Assembly: GCF_020171845.1 (NCBI RefSeq)
Contig: NZ_JAIVAM010000003.1
Location: 529,836-593,835 of the forward strand
Reading direction: 5' to 3'
Length of the DNA stretch: 64,000 nt
Origin: Cytobacillus kochii
GTDB lineage: Bacteria; Bacillota; Bacilli; Bacillales; Cytobacillaceae
Shown here one piece after another: positions 27,196-35,651 of the stretch; the first letter of the stretch is position 1, and each line of letters begins with the position of its first letter. Below the pieces are notes generated by a model. It saw only the letters and a program-made list of their open reading frames with translations. It ran no database searches and was not told the origin of the DNA. The position numbers and the translations under genes are program-made.

Positions 27196-28428
27196 TTAAA
27201 TATAGTATATTGCTTCAAGATGAAAAGGGGAGTATTCAAACATCTGAAATCTTTTATGTGATCCAACAAAACCGTTATCCTGATGCCAATCATCTGTTTT
27301 TCCTTTGGTTGAGAGAGTTCTAACTAGAATCCCATATTTATCTTTAGCAGCTTCAGCGTGTAGGTGACCAGTATGAACTTCAACTACTTTACATCCAGCC
27401 ATCAATTTACCAAAATCACTAAAGAAATTTTCATGAATTCTGTTTGCTCCCTTGTGGCCATGAGAATACCCAATAAAAACATCGTTCCAAACAAATGCTT
27501 TTCTCATATCTGTTTCTGTATCGAATGACACCTCTGGAAATTTAACCTCTAAAGTTTTAACGAATGCCCAACTCATAGATTCATCATGATTGGCGATAGA
27601 ATAGCTGCATTCTACTTGTCTAGCGCTGTTTTGTGCAACAGTAATCAATTCAACATAAAATCTAAAAGCATCTTCCCATGCCTTAGTCATGTCAACTTTT
27701 TCTATTACTGTTCCACTTGCTGTTCTACCATAAAAATCAGAGTTATGCAGAAGATCCTGACCCAAAATAAAGAAGATAGTATCCCATTTTTTACTTCTGA
27801 TTTTTGTAATGATTTTATCTCTAACCTCTAAATAGTTTTCATATGTATTTACACCAAAATGCATATCAAATAGAGGTATTTCAAGCAAACCGTCTCCATC
27901 ACTAATAATATGATGCTTAAACTCTGGTACGATTTTTTCTTTAGCTGACTCTAAAAATTTATCAACATCAAAACCAGTAACTTTCGGTTTAACTGTAATC
28001 TTACTTGAATATAAACATTGGACACCATCTTGCTTACTGTAAACATTCCAAATATTATTCCTTGCACTAACTAAATCCCATTCTTTCTCGCTAAAACCGT
28101 GTGCTTTCAATAGATAAATTGGGTCTTTTTCTTGAGTTGCTGACATTTTAATTAGTTTGTCAGATTTATAAGAGCCATTTGCCATAATTTCAGTTGATTC
28201 TTTATATGTAATAGATTCTTCTTCATTAAGTTTTTCAACTTCCTCATTCTCAATGAATTCTTTATAAGCATAAGATTTCTTTCTCAAATGATCAGAGCTG
28301 CAATTTAACTCAAACATTTCAACTATCTCAGACCAATCTAAATCATTTTCTTTATTTAATTTATCTACACAAAGCCTAACCATATGTCTAAAACGACTTT
28401 CACCTTGTTGACGCTCAATGTTCTCCAT
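27196..28428 (-). CDS. Metallophosphoesterase (calcineurin-like)
   Basis: The C-terminal 250 of 410 residues carry the metallophosphoesterase signature in order: DMHFG (D-x-H), ILGQD (variant of GD), SIANHDESMSW (N-H-D), YSHGHKGA and HTGHLHAE (GHxH). The first 160 residues are an extra helical domain (WSEIVEMFELNCSSDHLRKKSYAYKEFIE) that looks like a DNA-binding HTH. Such proteins are frequent in phage packaging/replication clusters and act on DNA ends or nucleotides. It lies upstream of a fiber cluster and downstream of the PhoH-like gene. Confidence 0.85.
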   Translation of the reverse strand: MENIERQQGESRFRHMVRLCVDKLNKENDLDWSEIVEMFELNCSSDHLRKKSYAYKEFIENEEVEKLNEEESITYKESTEIMANGSYKSDKLIKMSATQEKDPIYLLKAHGFSEKEWDLVSARNNIWNVYSKQDGVQCLYSSKITVKPKVTGFDVDKFLESAKEKIVPEFKHHIISDGDGLLEIPLFDMHFGVNTYENYLEVRDKIITKIRSKKWDTIFFILGQDLLHNSDFYGRTASGTVIEKVDMTKAWEDAFRFYVELITVAQNSARQVECSYSIANHDESMSWAFVKTLEVKFPEVSFDTETDMRKAFVWNDVFIGYSHGHKGANRIHENFFSDFGKLMAGCKVVEVHTGHLHAEAAKDKYGILVRTLSTKGKTDDWHQDNGFVGSHKRFQMFEYSPFHLEAIYYI

Positions 28429-28431
28429 AGA

Positions 28432-28623
28432 TTAGAGTTCTTCCTTAACAGGTAGTTCTTTTTCTTCTTTAATGGAGACAGTAATATTCTTACCGTCAAA
28501 ATCTCTTAGTTGCTCTAAGAAATCGTATGTATATTCAGCTTCCTTCGCTTGCTCAACAATTTCCATAGTATCTAAATCAAAAGTACCTCTAATGTTAACC
28601 TGATTAACTTTTTTACTTGCCAT
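28432..28623 (-). CDS. Small protein of unknown function
   Basis: A 63-residue product (VNIRGTFDLDTMEIVEQAKEAEYTYDFLEQLRDFDGKNITVSI) with alternating strands and a helix. It begins 3 bases from the start of the phosphoesterase gene and is probably translated with it. The pattern resembles the small YonK-like proteins of SPbeta phages, but this match is from memory and weak. Confidence 0.6.
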   Translation of the reverse strand: MASKKVNQVNIRGTFDLDTMEIVEQAKEAEYTYDFLEQLRDFDGKNITVSIKEEKELPVKEEL

Positions 28624-28662
28624 CTATTATTCCTCCTCGATATCCTTATATGTTTTTTATGA

Positions 28663-29316
28663 TTACCATTGTAATTCGTCAGCTTTTCTAGAAATTCTAC
28701 CCCTGAAATTTCTACTCAGTTCACAAACGGAAACGTAATCTTCACCTGTAAAATGCTCAATATAAGCATTAAATCCACTCTTAGATGGATCAGGTAAATC
28801 ACATTGGCCAGTATGACCTTCCACGATAACTGTACAAGTATCATGAATTCTGGTTAATATTTTCTTTAATTCTCCACGAGTGAAGTTTTGACTCTCAGAA
28901 ATAATAACCACACAATCTTTAATATTTGTACCCCTAGCAAAGATATGAGACTTGGGGTAAACCCATACAGTACCATTCTTCTGATTGTCGATATTGTTCT
29001 CGCTATGTATGACTCTTTCAGGTTCTTCACCAATTTCCAATAATGCGTCTTTTAATGGTTGAAGATACTCCATCTCTTTTTCTTGTTGATTTCCTGGGCG
29101 AAATCCCATTTTTTTCTCTTCAACTGGTGCAAAAATATAAATCAAATCTTTTCCTAATAATTTTGCACAGGCAACAGCTAATGTTGTTTTACCACTGCCA
29201 CTCGGTGCATTCACAAAAGTTAAACTTTTATCAAATATAGAATCTACATAAATTCGTTGCTCATTAGTTAATTTAGGTTCAAATCCAAATAATAAACAAT
29301 CATTAGGTAAAGGCAT
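28663..29316 (-). CDS. PhoH-like P-loop ATPase
   Basis: The 217-residue product is the PhoH core only. Walker A is APSGSGKTTLA (about residues 36-46). The family-specific block APVEEKKMGFRPGNQQEKEMEYLQP follows. The Walker B strand is CVVIISESQN, where PhoH proteins usually have LDEAQN, so the conserved Asp is Ser. The final EGHTGQCDLP matches the usual GD..Q.DLP. PhoH proteins bind RNA and can act as helicase/nuclease partners. Position is between HU and the phosphoesterase. Confidence 0.85.
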   Translation of the reverse strand: MPLPNDCLLFGFEPKLTNEQRIYVDSIFDKSLTFVNAPSGSGKTTLAVACAKLLGKDLIYIFAPVEEKKMGFRPGNQQEKEMEYLQPLKDALLEIGEEPERVIHSENNIDNQKNGTVWVYPKSHIFARGTNIKDCVVIISESQNFTRGELKKILTRIHDTCTVIVEGHTGQCDLPDPSKSGFNAYIEHFTGEDYVSVCELSRNFRGRISRKADELQW

Positions 29317-29341
29317 ATGTAACCTCCAATATTAAAATAGG

Positions 29342-29358
29342 GGAGGGAAGACCCCTCC
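29342..29358 (-). terminator. Short GC-rich hairpin terminator after HU gene
   Basis: GGAGGG / CCCTCC with a 5-base loop on the minus strand, then CCTATTTT, just after the HU stop. Confidence 0.6.
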
Positions 29359-29367
29359 AACATTTAA

Positions 29368-29643
29368 TTATTTATTTAATTTTTCTTTAATATGAGCACT
29401 CGGCTTTACTTTTAGATTATTTCTAGCAGCGATTTCTATTTCTTCGCCAGTTTGTGGGTTGCGGCCTTTACGTGCTGCGCTCTCTTTAACTACTAATTTA
29501 CCTAACTTACCCAATGGAAACTCACCATAATCAACTAGACCTTCTTCAATAACAGCTACAAATTTGTCTAAAAGTGCAGTTGCATCTTTTTGTGGAATAT
29601 CAAAATGTGCAGCAATTAATTTTTCCTTTTCAACTTTTTTCAT
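29368..29643 (-). CDS. HU-family DNA-binding protein
   Basis: The 91-residue product has the HU layout: helical dimer base (EKEKLIAAHFDIPQKDATALLDKFVAVIEEGL) and the signature GKLVVKESAARKGRNPQTGEEIEIAARNNLKVKPSAHIKE, including the Pro that intercalates DNA. A copy of the AATTn...TTAATA motif lies 28 bases before the start. HU next to a YonO-like polymerase matches SPbeta, where an HU homologue (YonN) is adjacent. Confidence 0.95.
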   Translation of the reverse strand: MKKVEKEKLIAAHFDIPQKDATALLDKFVAVIEEGLVDYGEFPLGKLGKLVVKESAARKGRNPQTGEEIEIAARNNLKVKPSAHIKEKLNK

Positions 29644-29670
29644 AATAGAACTCCTCCTAATATCCTTTTG

Positions 29671-29689
29671 TATTAAGTTAATTGCAATT
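29671..29689 (-). promoter_or_regulatory. Directional motif in front of HU
   Basis: On the minus strand: AATTGCAATTAACTTAATA, matching the consensus AATTnAAAATAAmTTAATA at most positions. It is followed by CAAAAGGATATTAGGAGG and the HU start. Confidence 0.55.
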
Positions 29690-29693
29690 AAAG

Positions 29694-29807
29694 CTATTTT
29701 ATAAAGTATTTTTTAGTGGTGGTATGAACTACGCCACTGTTATCTGAGTATATGTATGTTTTGATTACTTCTTGTTTATCTTCTTTTGTCTTGCTCTCCT
29801 TGTTCAT
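29694..29807 (-). CDS. Small basic peptide, unknown
   Basis: A 37-residue frame (KTYIYSDNSGVVHTTTKKYFIK at its end) with AAGGAGG 12 bases before the ATG. It sits between the RNA polymerase and HU genes. The rest of the 29808-29993 gap holds only hairpins, including AACGTT-CAACA-AACGTT. Confidence 0.4.
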   Translation of the reverse strand: MNKESKTKEDKQEVIKTYIYSDNSGVVHTTTKKYFIK

Positions 29808-29993
29808 GACACAGCCATTCCTCCTTAGATTATTATAAAAAGAGGGAAGTAGCCATGATATTTGTACTTGAGCTTTTTCTTCCTTTAGGGGTTATTACGG
29901 GAAACGTTCAACAAACGTTGGTATATCAGTGTTTAAAAGAAAAACAAAAATTGAATTCAAGGTGAAATACCGATAAATCAACCTTCACAACAA

Positions 29994-32585
29994 TTAAAAA
30001 ACGGTAGTACCTTTGCTCGTATATTTTTCTTTGTTGGTGTGCCATTTTTTACGCTGTCTTTCTTTTTCTTTCTTACTGTAGCACTTCTTGCAATATTTTG
30101 TATTTCTCCCTGTTATTTCTATCCTTGTACCACAATTGTTACACTGTTTGGTTTGGGCTAAGTTATGTCTTAAGTGTTCCAATAAAATATTTCCATAGCA
30201 ATCCCAAAGTGTGGTTTTTATTGAAGCGTTTGTTTGTTTATATAAATATTCGACTAATTGATTGACGATTTTATCTTCTTCAATGAAAGAGCTGTTTAAT
30301 TCATTTCTTATGTAGGTATCAATATAGAAACCATCATTTTTATGATCATTCTTTTTAATTATCCACTTTTTACTTCTGTCTAACTTTTTATATAAGTTTA
30401 CTAAACTCTTATTTGTATAAACAACATCTTGATTCATTAGATTCTTATAGTCAAACTCTCCTGCAATATCTTTAAATTTTATTCTCTTATTTGGAATAAC
30501 CTTTCTAAGTTTGTTAATAGTGCTATCATTAATCGGTTCAACATTTTTTCTTTCTTTTCCTTTAGCTTCTATGAAGAAAAAGGGGACTTTGCTTTTTATG
30601 TATTCTTTAATTACCTTATCTACTTTCTCAGGTCTCTTAGGCATATAAAGCGTCTTGGCGAAATCTATTATGTAGTTATTTTCAGCAGTTAGCCATTTAA
30701 CCACTCTTAAATCTATGTTCTCACTATTGAAAACTTTAGTTATATTGTTACTCACTTCACCAATGTTGGCTTTAAATGCTAATACTAGACTTTCATATAT
30801 CTTATCATTAGTGATTATCTCAGGTTTTGCGACTCCCATTTCATAGAAGAGGGGGAGGACACCTTTCATATTCCTTTCAGCGATACTAATAAATAGCTCA
30901 TCCTGAATGACCAATGCTTTATCCCCATCATTATCAAACTGAAGAATCCGAGAAATTGGATCGTGAATACTAGTGTAAATACCATCTGTAATATACCATT
31001 TTTTATATTCCTCAGAAAGCGTATTTTGTCTAATCGCATGCTCTTTATAAAGATGGGGACTTCGTAAAATATCCAGTTTACCAGTTTCATAGATTTTGCA
31101 GAAAGCTTCCCCATTCTTAAGTAATCCAGAAGGCTCTTTTTCTAGAAAAAGTTTTTCGCAAAATGCATAGAGGTCTGGAATCAAAAAGGTATATTTTCCA
31201 TTTATTTTTAACTTCCCAGATATAGCATCATTTATCATTGATTTTTTCTTATCCTTAATAACTTTCTTAGAATATGTATCATTAAGGAGTTCAGGATAAA
31301 GCAACAAGGCCTTTTGGAAATGACTCTTATTTTTATTGGATTCTGTTGCACCTAATACCCTTAGCATTGTTTCTTTGTCAGATCCTAATCTTTCAATATC
31401 TCTTATTGTTGGTTCAGCAAGCATAGCTAGTTCTTCTGTTGTAATATCAGTTAATGTTTGCAGCATTTGATAATTGAGTGTTGCATCTGCTCCAACATCT
31501 TCTTCGTTCAGTTTGACAGCTTGACACTTATATTTTTTAAACCGTGTCTTATAATCTTGCCAGTCCTCATAAAATTTTTTCATTTTAAATTGTGATGCTG
31601 TAAATATGTATTGGATATCATCCTTTATGATATCCCATTCTTTACCATAAATATCTTTTACTTTTGATGCTCCAAATTCTACTGCAAATTTATCAAATGG
31701 AAAGGGAACTAAAAGGCCTTTTACATAAGGAAGGCGCACCATAAATGATTTTTTGCTTTTCTTTGGAAGAATCATTCCGCAACCATCAGTATGTTCAATA
31801 GCAACACTCATTTCTTGAGCAGTAATTTCATAAGTTTCTCTGTCTATGTAGTCGAACATTGCTTTTACGTTAGTCTCAAGATCTGGAACTACTATTGCCT
31901 TATCAATATCAAAATTAGACCACTTTTCTGATGCTGAGGCTGTAAGAGCTTTATAAGCCAGCAGTTTATTTACATTCATACCACCTTTTTCATTGATTTC
32001 AGATAATGATAATCCACAGGTTAAAGATGGCTCGTGTTTTTCCCAAAGTGACTCTTTTATAAAAACAGCTTTTTTAGTTCTAATTTGTCCTGCGCTGGAT
32101 GAAAAGTATGTGTATTTCTCTCCATCATATATGAATCCATCATTTATTAATTCTTTTAATACTTGATAATAATAAGCTCTCACAACAAGCATATCCAGTG
32201 ATACTTTATCCACTTTCATTCCTATAGTCCTTGTTAGCGCTGAATCAAACATACCTATAATATGATTCTTTTTCAGGCTGTCAGTTCGCAACTCTCTAAT
32301 TCCCTGGTGTGAGTCCAAAAGGCGAATAAGCTTTTCTTTATTCTGCCTTATTGCAGCTGTAATTCTTTTCAACGCAGTTCTTAATTGTGCTTTTCTATTA
32401 GTGAGAGATGGAGATTTATCGGTTTTAATTATTTCTTTTTCAATTTTTTTTAGTTTGTTCTTAATTGATTTTTTTAAAAGATGAAATTTTAATAATTTAT
32501 TGTGCACTAAATTTTCTTTATCAGTGTAAAAAGAGCTGGTGTCCAAACTATATATGAAAACTTGCTTATCTAAACCTTTAGCCAT
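29994..32585 (-). CDS. Single-chain DNA-dependent RNA polymerase, YonO/QDE-1 type
   Basis: The 863-residue product carries the double-psi beta-barrel active-site motif DxDGD as DNDGD (Asp551, Asp553, Asp555), which binds catalytic metal in cellular polymerase beta' subunits, eukaryotic RdRPs and phage YonO. Other marks of this lineage are SSSAGQIRTKKAVF (about 165-185), HTDGCGMILP (about 265), akin to the TDGxG block of RdRPs, and RLPYVKGLLVPFP, akin to RxxGxKG. The C-terminus has a zinc finger (CNNC...CKKC) and a basic tail. In SPbeta, YonO transcribes late genes. Here it opens the leftward late arm, with the HU gene downstream. The ribosome site AGGAGG precedes ATG. Confidence 0.88.
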   Translation of the reverse strand: MAKGLDKQVFIYSLDTSSFYTDKENLVHNKLLKFHLLKKSIKNKLKKIEKEIIKTDKSPSLTNRKAQLRTALKRITAAIRQNKEKLIRLLDSHQGIRELRTDSLKKNHIIGMFDSALTRTIGMKVDKVSLDMLVVRAYYYQVLKELINDGFIYDGEKYTYFSSSAGQIRTKKAVFIKESLWEKHEPSLTCGLSLSEINEKGGMNVNKLLAYKALTASASEKWSNFDIDKAIVVPDLETNVKAMFDYIDRETYEITAQEMSVAIEHTDGCGMILPKKSKKSFMVRLPYVKGLLVPFPFDKFAVEFGASKVKDIYGKEWDIIKDDIQYIFTASQFKMKKFYEDWQDYKTRFKKYKCQAVKLNEEDVGADATLNYQMLQTLTDITTEELAMLAEPTIRDIERLGSDKETMLRVLGATESNKNKSHFQKALLLYPELLNDTYSKKVIKDKKKSMINDAISGKLKINGKYTFLIPDLYAFCEKLFLEKEPSGLLKNGEAFCKIYETGKLDILRSPHLYKEHAIRQNTLSEEYKKWYITDGIYTSIHDPISRILQFDNDGDKALVIQDELFISIAERNMKGVLPLFYEMGVAKPEIITNDKIYESLVLAFKANIGEVSNNITKVFNSENIDLRVVKWLTAENNYIIDFAKTLYMPKRPEKVDKVIKEYIKSKVPFFFIEAKGKERKNVEPINDSTINKLRKVIPNKRIKFKDIAGEFDYKNLMNQDVVYTNKSLVNLYKKLDRSKKWIIKKNDHKNDGFYIDTYIRNELNSSFIEEDKIVNQLVEYLYKQTNASIKTTLWDCYGNILLEHLRHNLAQTKQCNNCGTRIEITGRNTKYCKKCYSKKEKERQRKKWHTNKEKYTSKGTTVF

Positions 32586-32684
32586 TCATTTCCTCCTATT
32601 TCAATTCTAAGCTTAATTTCCCTAATAATAATCACAAAAAACTAATATGAAAATATAGGGTAGAGTATTTATAACCAAAATATA

Positions 32685-32703
32685 TGTATGTATTTATTTT
32701 TAA
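32685..32703 (-). promoter_or_regulatory. Partial directional motif upstream of RNA polymerase gene
   Basis: The minus strand reads AATTAAAAATAAATACATA, a partial match to the recurrent motif, about 100 bases before the polymerase start and directly after the preceding gene's stop. Confidence 0.35.
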
Positions 32704-32979
32704 TTAATTATTGGCTTTTCTAGCCTTAGACATTCTTTCAGACAATTTTTGTTTCTGTTCTTCTGACAATACTCTTACTTTTTTCATTGATACTTGCTTT
32801 TCACTCAATATTCCTGAAATGGCAGTGGGGCGATCACCATCTTTATCTACAACAGTCATTTCACCTAGTTCCATTAGTTTTCTAATGTGTTTTGGTATAG
32901 TTGAGTAAACTTTCCATTCTCCAGTTTCCACTTCAAATACTAAGCATGTTTCTTGTTCTTCACGACTATAGTTTCCCAC
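32704..32979 (-). CDS. Small basic protein, unknown function
   Basis: About 91 residues, with PKHIRKLMELGEMTVVDKDG in the middle and a lysine/arginine-rich helix at the end (SEEQKQKLSERMSKARKANN). GTG at 32979 has GGAGG 7 bases upstream and is preferred to TTG at 32985. It lies between the XRE regulator and the RNA polymerase, so a regulatory role is possible but unproven. Confidence 0.6.
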   Translation of the reverse strand: MGNYSREEQETCLVFEVETGEWKVYSTIPKHIRKLMELGEMTVVDKDGDRPTAISGILSEKQVSMKKVRVLSEEQKQKLSERMSKARKANN

Positions 32980-33009
32980 ATACAACCCTCCTTTCTAATT
33001 AGTAACTCT

Positions 33010-33030
33010 ATATTAAGTTAATTATAATTA
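33010..33030 (-). promoter_or_regulatory. Directional motif upstream of 32979 gene
   Basis: On the minus strand: AATTATAATTAACTTAATA, ending about 30 bases before the gene start, orientation with transcription. Confidence 0.55.
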
Positions 33031-33065
33031 AAAGTAAAGTTATTTTTGAAGCGAGGGATAAACTT

Positions 33066-33272
33066 TTATTCATCTTCATCTATGTATTCAAAAAGTTCAT
33101 CTACAGTACAGTCTAAAATATAGGCAATCTTAAAAGCTGACTCTAAGGTTGGCATAGATCTTCCATTAACCCAACTATTTAAAGTTTGTTTTGTTACATC
33201 TAATTCTTCGCACAGTTCTTTTTGTTTTTTGTTAAGTTCTGCGAGTTTCACCTTTATTCTTGGTTTTAACAA
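33066..33272 (-). CDS. XRE-family HTH regulator (Cro/CI type)
   Basis: The 68-residue product is a single HTH domain (KVKLAELNKKQKELCEELDVTKQTLNSWVNGRSMPTLESAFKIAYILDCTVDELFEY), the size of Cro-like regulators. TTG at 33272 has GGAG 8 bases upstream. It is the first leftward gene, divergent from TubR/TubZ, and so is placed to control the switch between the two arms. Confidence 0.88.
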   Translation of the reverse strand: MLKPRIKVKLAELNKKQKELCEELDVTKQTLNSWVNGRSMPTLESAFKIAYILDCTVDELFEYIDEDE

Positions 33273-33390
33273 TATAATCACTCCAAATTATCCCTCCATA
33301 TAAATATACATACATAGCTTTATTATAGCAATTTTATCATAAAAGTAATGATTATAGGTTAAAAAGTAATAAAAATTCTTTCATTTGTAC

Positions 33391-33420
33391 TTGCAATATT
33401 TTCATATAAGCCCATATAAT
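33391..33420 (+). promoter_or_regulatory. Sigma-A type promoter for tubR/tubZ
   Basis: TTGCAA and TATAAT separated by 18 bases, about 75 bases before the TubR-like start. No copy of the recurrent AATTn motif is present here. Confidence 0.6.
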
Positions 33421-33427
33421 TACACTA

Positions 33428-33443
33428 GGATAAACAATTATCC
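33428..33443. promoter_or_regulatory. Perfect palindrome, operator candidate
   Basis: GGATAA-ACAA-TTATCC lies just downstream of the tubRZ promoter, where a bound repressor (the XRE protein or TubR) would block transcription. Confidence 0.5.
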
Positions 33444-33493
33444 ATGAATATCATTAAATATTTTCAAAGATTTTTATTTATGGAGGTGGTAAG

Positions 33494-33775
33494 GTGAACT
33501 ATTTTAACTCTATTGTTCAAAGTTTAACCATTACAGATTTAAAAATACTTGGGATTCTTCATGATCAAAATATCGATGTGAAATTCAAAGCTGTAAAGAA
33601 GAAGAAATTGAAAGAAGAGTCACTTTTGTCAGAGTCAAACTTTAGGAAGTCTCTCTACAGATTAGACGCAATGCAATTTATTGAATTGGTAACAGGGGAA
33701 AAAGATCACAGAGTATTCATAAGCGATATAGGAAAAGAAGCTTTACGAATTTCATTATCTGAGGAGGCAATTTAA
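33494..33775 (+). CDS. TubR-like winged-helix DNA-binding protein
   Basis: The 93-residue product looks like a winged helix (TITDLKILGILHDQN, EESLLSESNFRKSLYRLDAMQFIELVTGEKDHRVFISDIGKEAL). Size, fold pattern and overlap with the following tubulin-like gene (TAATG) match TubR, which binds centromere repeats and recruits TubZ filaments in type III partition systems. GTG start with GGAGG 7 bases upstream. Sequence identity to known TubR cannot be judged here. Confidence 0.7.
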   Translation: MNYFNSIVQSLTITDLKILGILHDQNIDVKFKAVKKKKLKEESLLSESNFRKSLYRLDAMQFIELVTGEKDHRVFISDIGKEALRISLSEEAI

Positions 33776-34893
33776 TGTACGGATTTATTGGATTAGGAGC
33801 AGCTGGAGGTAACTTAGTCGATGAAATGGCTAAGAAAGGTTATCCATCTATTGCAATCAACTTCTCAAGTAGCGACCTAGATTCACTAGAAAGCGTTACT
33901 GATAAACTGAAATTAGTTGGTTCAGAAGGTGTAGGGAAACAAAGAGAGAGAGCAATGGCCTTGATGCAAGACAATTGGGAATCAACTATTGAATTTGTAA
34001 AGCAAAAACTGTCTAAGCCTTCAGTTGATGTAATCTTTGTTTGTTTTTCAACAGCAGGAGGAACAGGCAGTGGTCTAGCGCCAATATGTATCGAACTCCT
34101 AAAAGGAAGTATAACAAATAAGACAATTGTAGCTGTTCCAATTTTACCTGACACAAAAGAATTTACTGCCAATCAAATGAACACACAAGAGGCACTTCTT
34201 CAATTATCAGAATTAGATACTTGTGTTCTACCCTTGGATAACCAATCATTTATAGCTAATCATGATAGCAATATCCCAAAAAATGAACTTTTTCAAAAGA
34301 TAAACTCCGAATTTAGCAATTTATTAACTAAGATTGACCAATGTACTTACAAAAAATCAAAGTTCGGTATTCTCGATAAAAGGGATGCTCATCAACTGTT
34401 TTCAACTAAAGGTATTATGGTTATTTCTCAAACATCGTTAATTGATTTAAACAACCTAGTTCTTTCAGTTGATAATTTTACTATCAATATTCAAAAGTCT
34501 TGGAAGAAGACAATATTTTCTCCTATTCAATTTGAAAAGATAATTCGAGCTGGGATAATCTTTGAAGGAGATGAATCAATGCTTCAATTCCTCAGATACG
34601 AGAAACTGTTTGATGCGTTTAAGAATCAACCTTTAGAGCTATTTGAGGGTTATTACACAGAAGGGAAAGGGAATGTAATATGCATTCTGTCTGGTTTAAA
34701 TTGGATCTATAATAGAGTAGAAGAAATAGATGTAATTATTGAAAAACACAAATCAATTGAGCATGAAGTAAAACCACGCTACACATCAAAACACATTGGA
34801 AAAACAGAAATGATTAACACCATTTCAAAAAACGTTAAACAAGAAAAGAAATTTAACGCAATGGATGTCCTAGCAAAATACAATACTAGATAA
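33775..34893 (+). CDS. tubZ: TubZ-like tubulin/FtsZ-family GTPase
   Basis: The 372-residue product has the tubulin signature STAGGTGSGLAP (GGTGSG at residues 95-100) that binds GTP phosphates. It also has the N-terminal GLGAAGGNL, SEGVGKQRERA and a basic flexible C-terminus (KHIGKTEMINTISKNVKQEKKFNAMDVLAKY) like TubZ tails that contact TubR. TubZ polymers treadmill and pull plasmid or phage DNA to daughter cells. It follows the TubR-like gene, as in known TubRZ operons. Its presence suggests the prophage replicates as a plasmid. Confidence 0.88.
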   Translation: MYGFIGLGAAGGNLVDEMAKKGYPSIAINFSSSDLDSLESVTDKLKLVGSEGVGKQRERAMALMQDNWESTIEFVKQKLSKPSVDVIFVCFSTAGGTGSGLAPICIELLKGSITNKTIVAVPILPDTKEFTANQMNTQEALLQLSELDTCVLPLDNQSFIANHDSNIPKNELFQKINSEFSNLLTKIDQCTYKKSKFGILDKRDAHQLFSTKGIMVISQTSLIDLNNLVLSVDNFTINIQKSWKKTIFSPIQFEKIIRAGIIFEGDESMLQFLRYEKLFDAFKNQPLELFEGYYTEGKGNVICILSGLNWIYNRVEEIDVIIEKHKSIEHEVKPRYTSKHIGKTEMINTISKNVKQEKKFNAMDVLAKYNTR

Positions 34894-34927
34894 CTATTTT
34901 TCAAAAATAAATAAGATGATTTTTAGA

Positions 34928-35041
34928 TTACCCAAATCAATTTATAACATTACCCATTATCGTTACCCACCTTTATTTCTGGAATGGGTAATTACCAAAG
35001 CAACGGGTAAAGAAAATTTACCTACAATGAAAAATGGGTAA
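34928..35041. repeat. Six TTACCCA sites in two opposed groups, candidate centromere
   Basis: TTACCCA occurs at 34928, 34950 and 34963, and its inverse (T/C)GGGTAA at 34985, 35004 and 35035, so three forward copies face three inverse copies. Clustered sites beside tubZ suggest a tubC-type centromere or an operator for the next gene. In pBtoxis tubC lies upstream of tubR, so a downstream place would be a variation. Confidence 0.65.
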
Positions 35042-35081
35042 TAATCAACAATATTACTTTTTTAGGAAAGTAGGCTCAACT

Positions 35082-35651
35082 ATGTATAAGATAACTTCTA
35101 AGTATGGTCAACAAGAAATCTTTAGAAATTCCCCTCACAGTGGAATAGATTTCAAAATGGAAACTGGAACACCATTAAAATCTATTCGTGAGGGGGATGT
35201 TGTTGGGGTATTTGACTATGGAGATTTAAATGCAGGTAAATGTGTGAAAATCAAATGGGTAAATGGTGAAACAGCAATATATGGCCATATGAATGACTTC
35301 AATGTTGATAAAGGTCAACATGTGTATCCTGGAGATTTAATAGGTCATTCTGGCAATACAGGATATTCAACTGGAAGCCATTTGCATTTCGGTCTAAAAG
35401 ATGAGAGTGGTCAAATTATTGATCCCTCAAAATATATTGCAGATATTCAAAATATGAATACTGAAGGATTAACATTGTTAACTAATAATAAACTGTCATT
35501 ATTTGATTATTTTCAACAACATATGGATTTTATTAATTCTGCCCTTATAAATTTAAAAGTGAACTTAGTAACTATATTTACATCATCTGATTATTTTCCA
35601 ATCATACAATTGACTAAGAATTTGTTGAAGTTTTTCTTTTTCGATGTCTAG
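35082..35651 (+). CDS. M23-family peptidoglycan endopeptidase
   Basis: The 189-residue product has the LytM/M23 fold marks HSGIDFKMETGTPLKSIREGDVVGVFDYGD (zinc His and Asp) and SHLHFGL (second zinc motif), with YGHMNDFNVDKGQ between. No signal peptide or membrane helix is visible, so export would need lysis, a holin or a secretion apparatus. ATG at 35082 begins right before the domain. An upstream ATG at 35034 lies inside the TTACCCA sites and lacks a ribosome site. The C-terminal 25 codons overlap a convergent minus gene. The neighbouring conjugation-like membrane genes suggest local wall opening. Confidence 0.85.
   Translation: MYKITSKYGQQEIFRNSPHSGIDFKMETGTPLKSIREGDVVGVFDYGDLNAGKCVKIKWVNGETAIYGHMNDFNVDKGQHVYPGDLIGHSGNTGYSTGSHLHFGLKDESGQIIDPSKYIADIQNMNTEGLTLLTNNKLSLFDYFQQHMDFINSALINLKVNLVTIFTSSDYFPIIQLTKNLLKFFFFDV

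Noticed and set aside
29898..29916. AACGTT-CAACA-AACGTT as an SOS box
   Set aside because: It does not fit GAAC-n4-GTTC. It is an imperfect palindrome of unknown meaning between the polymerase and HU genes.
33840..34172. 110-codon minus-strand frame inside tubZ
   Set aside because: Shadow of the conserved GTP-binding region of TubZ.
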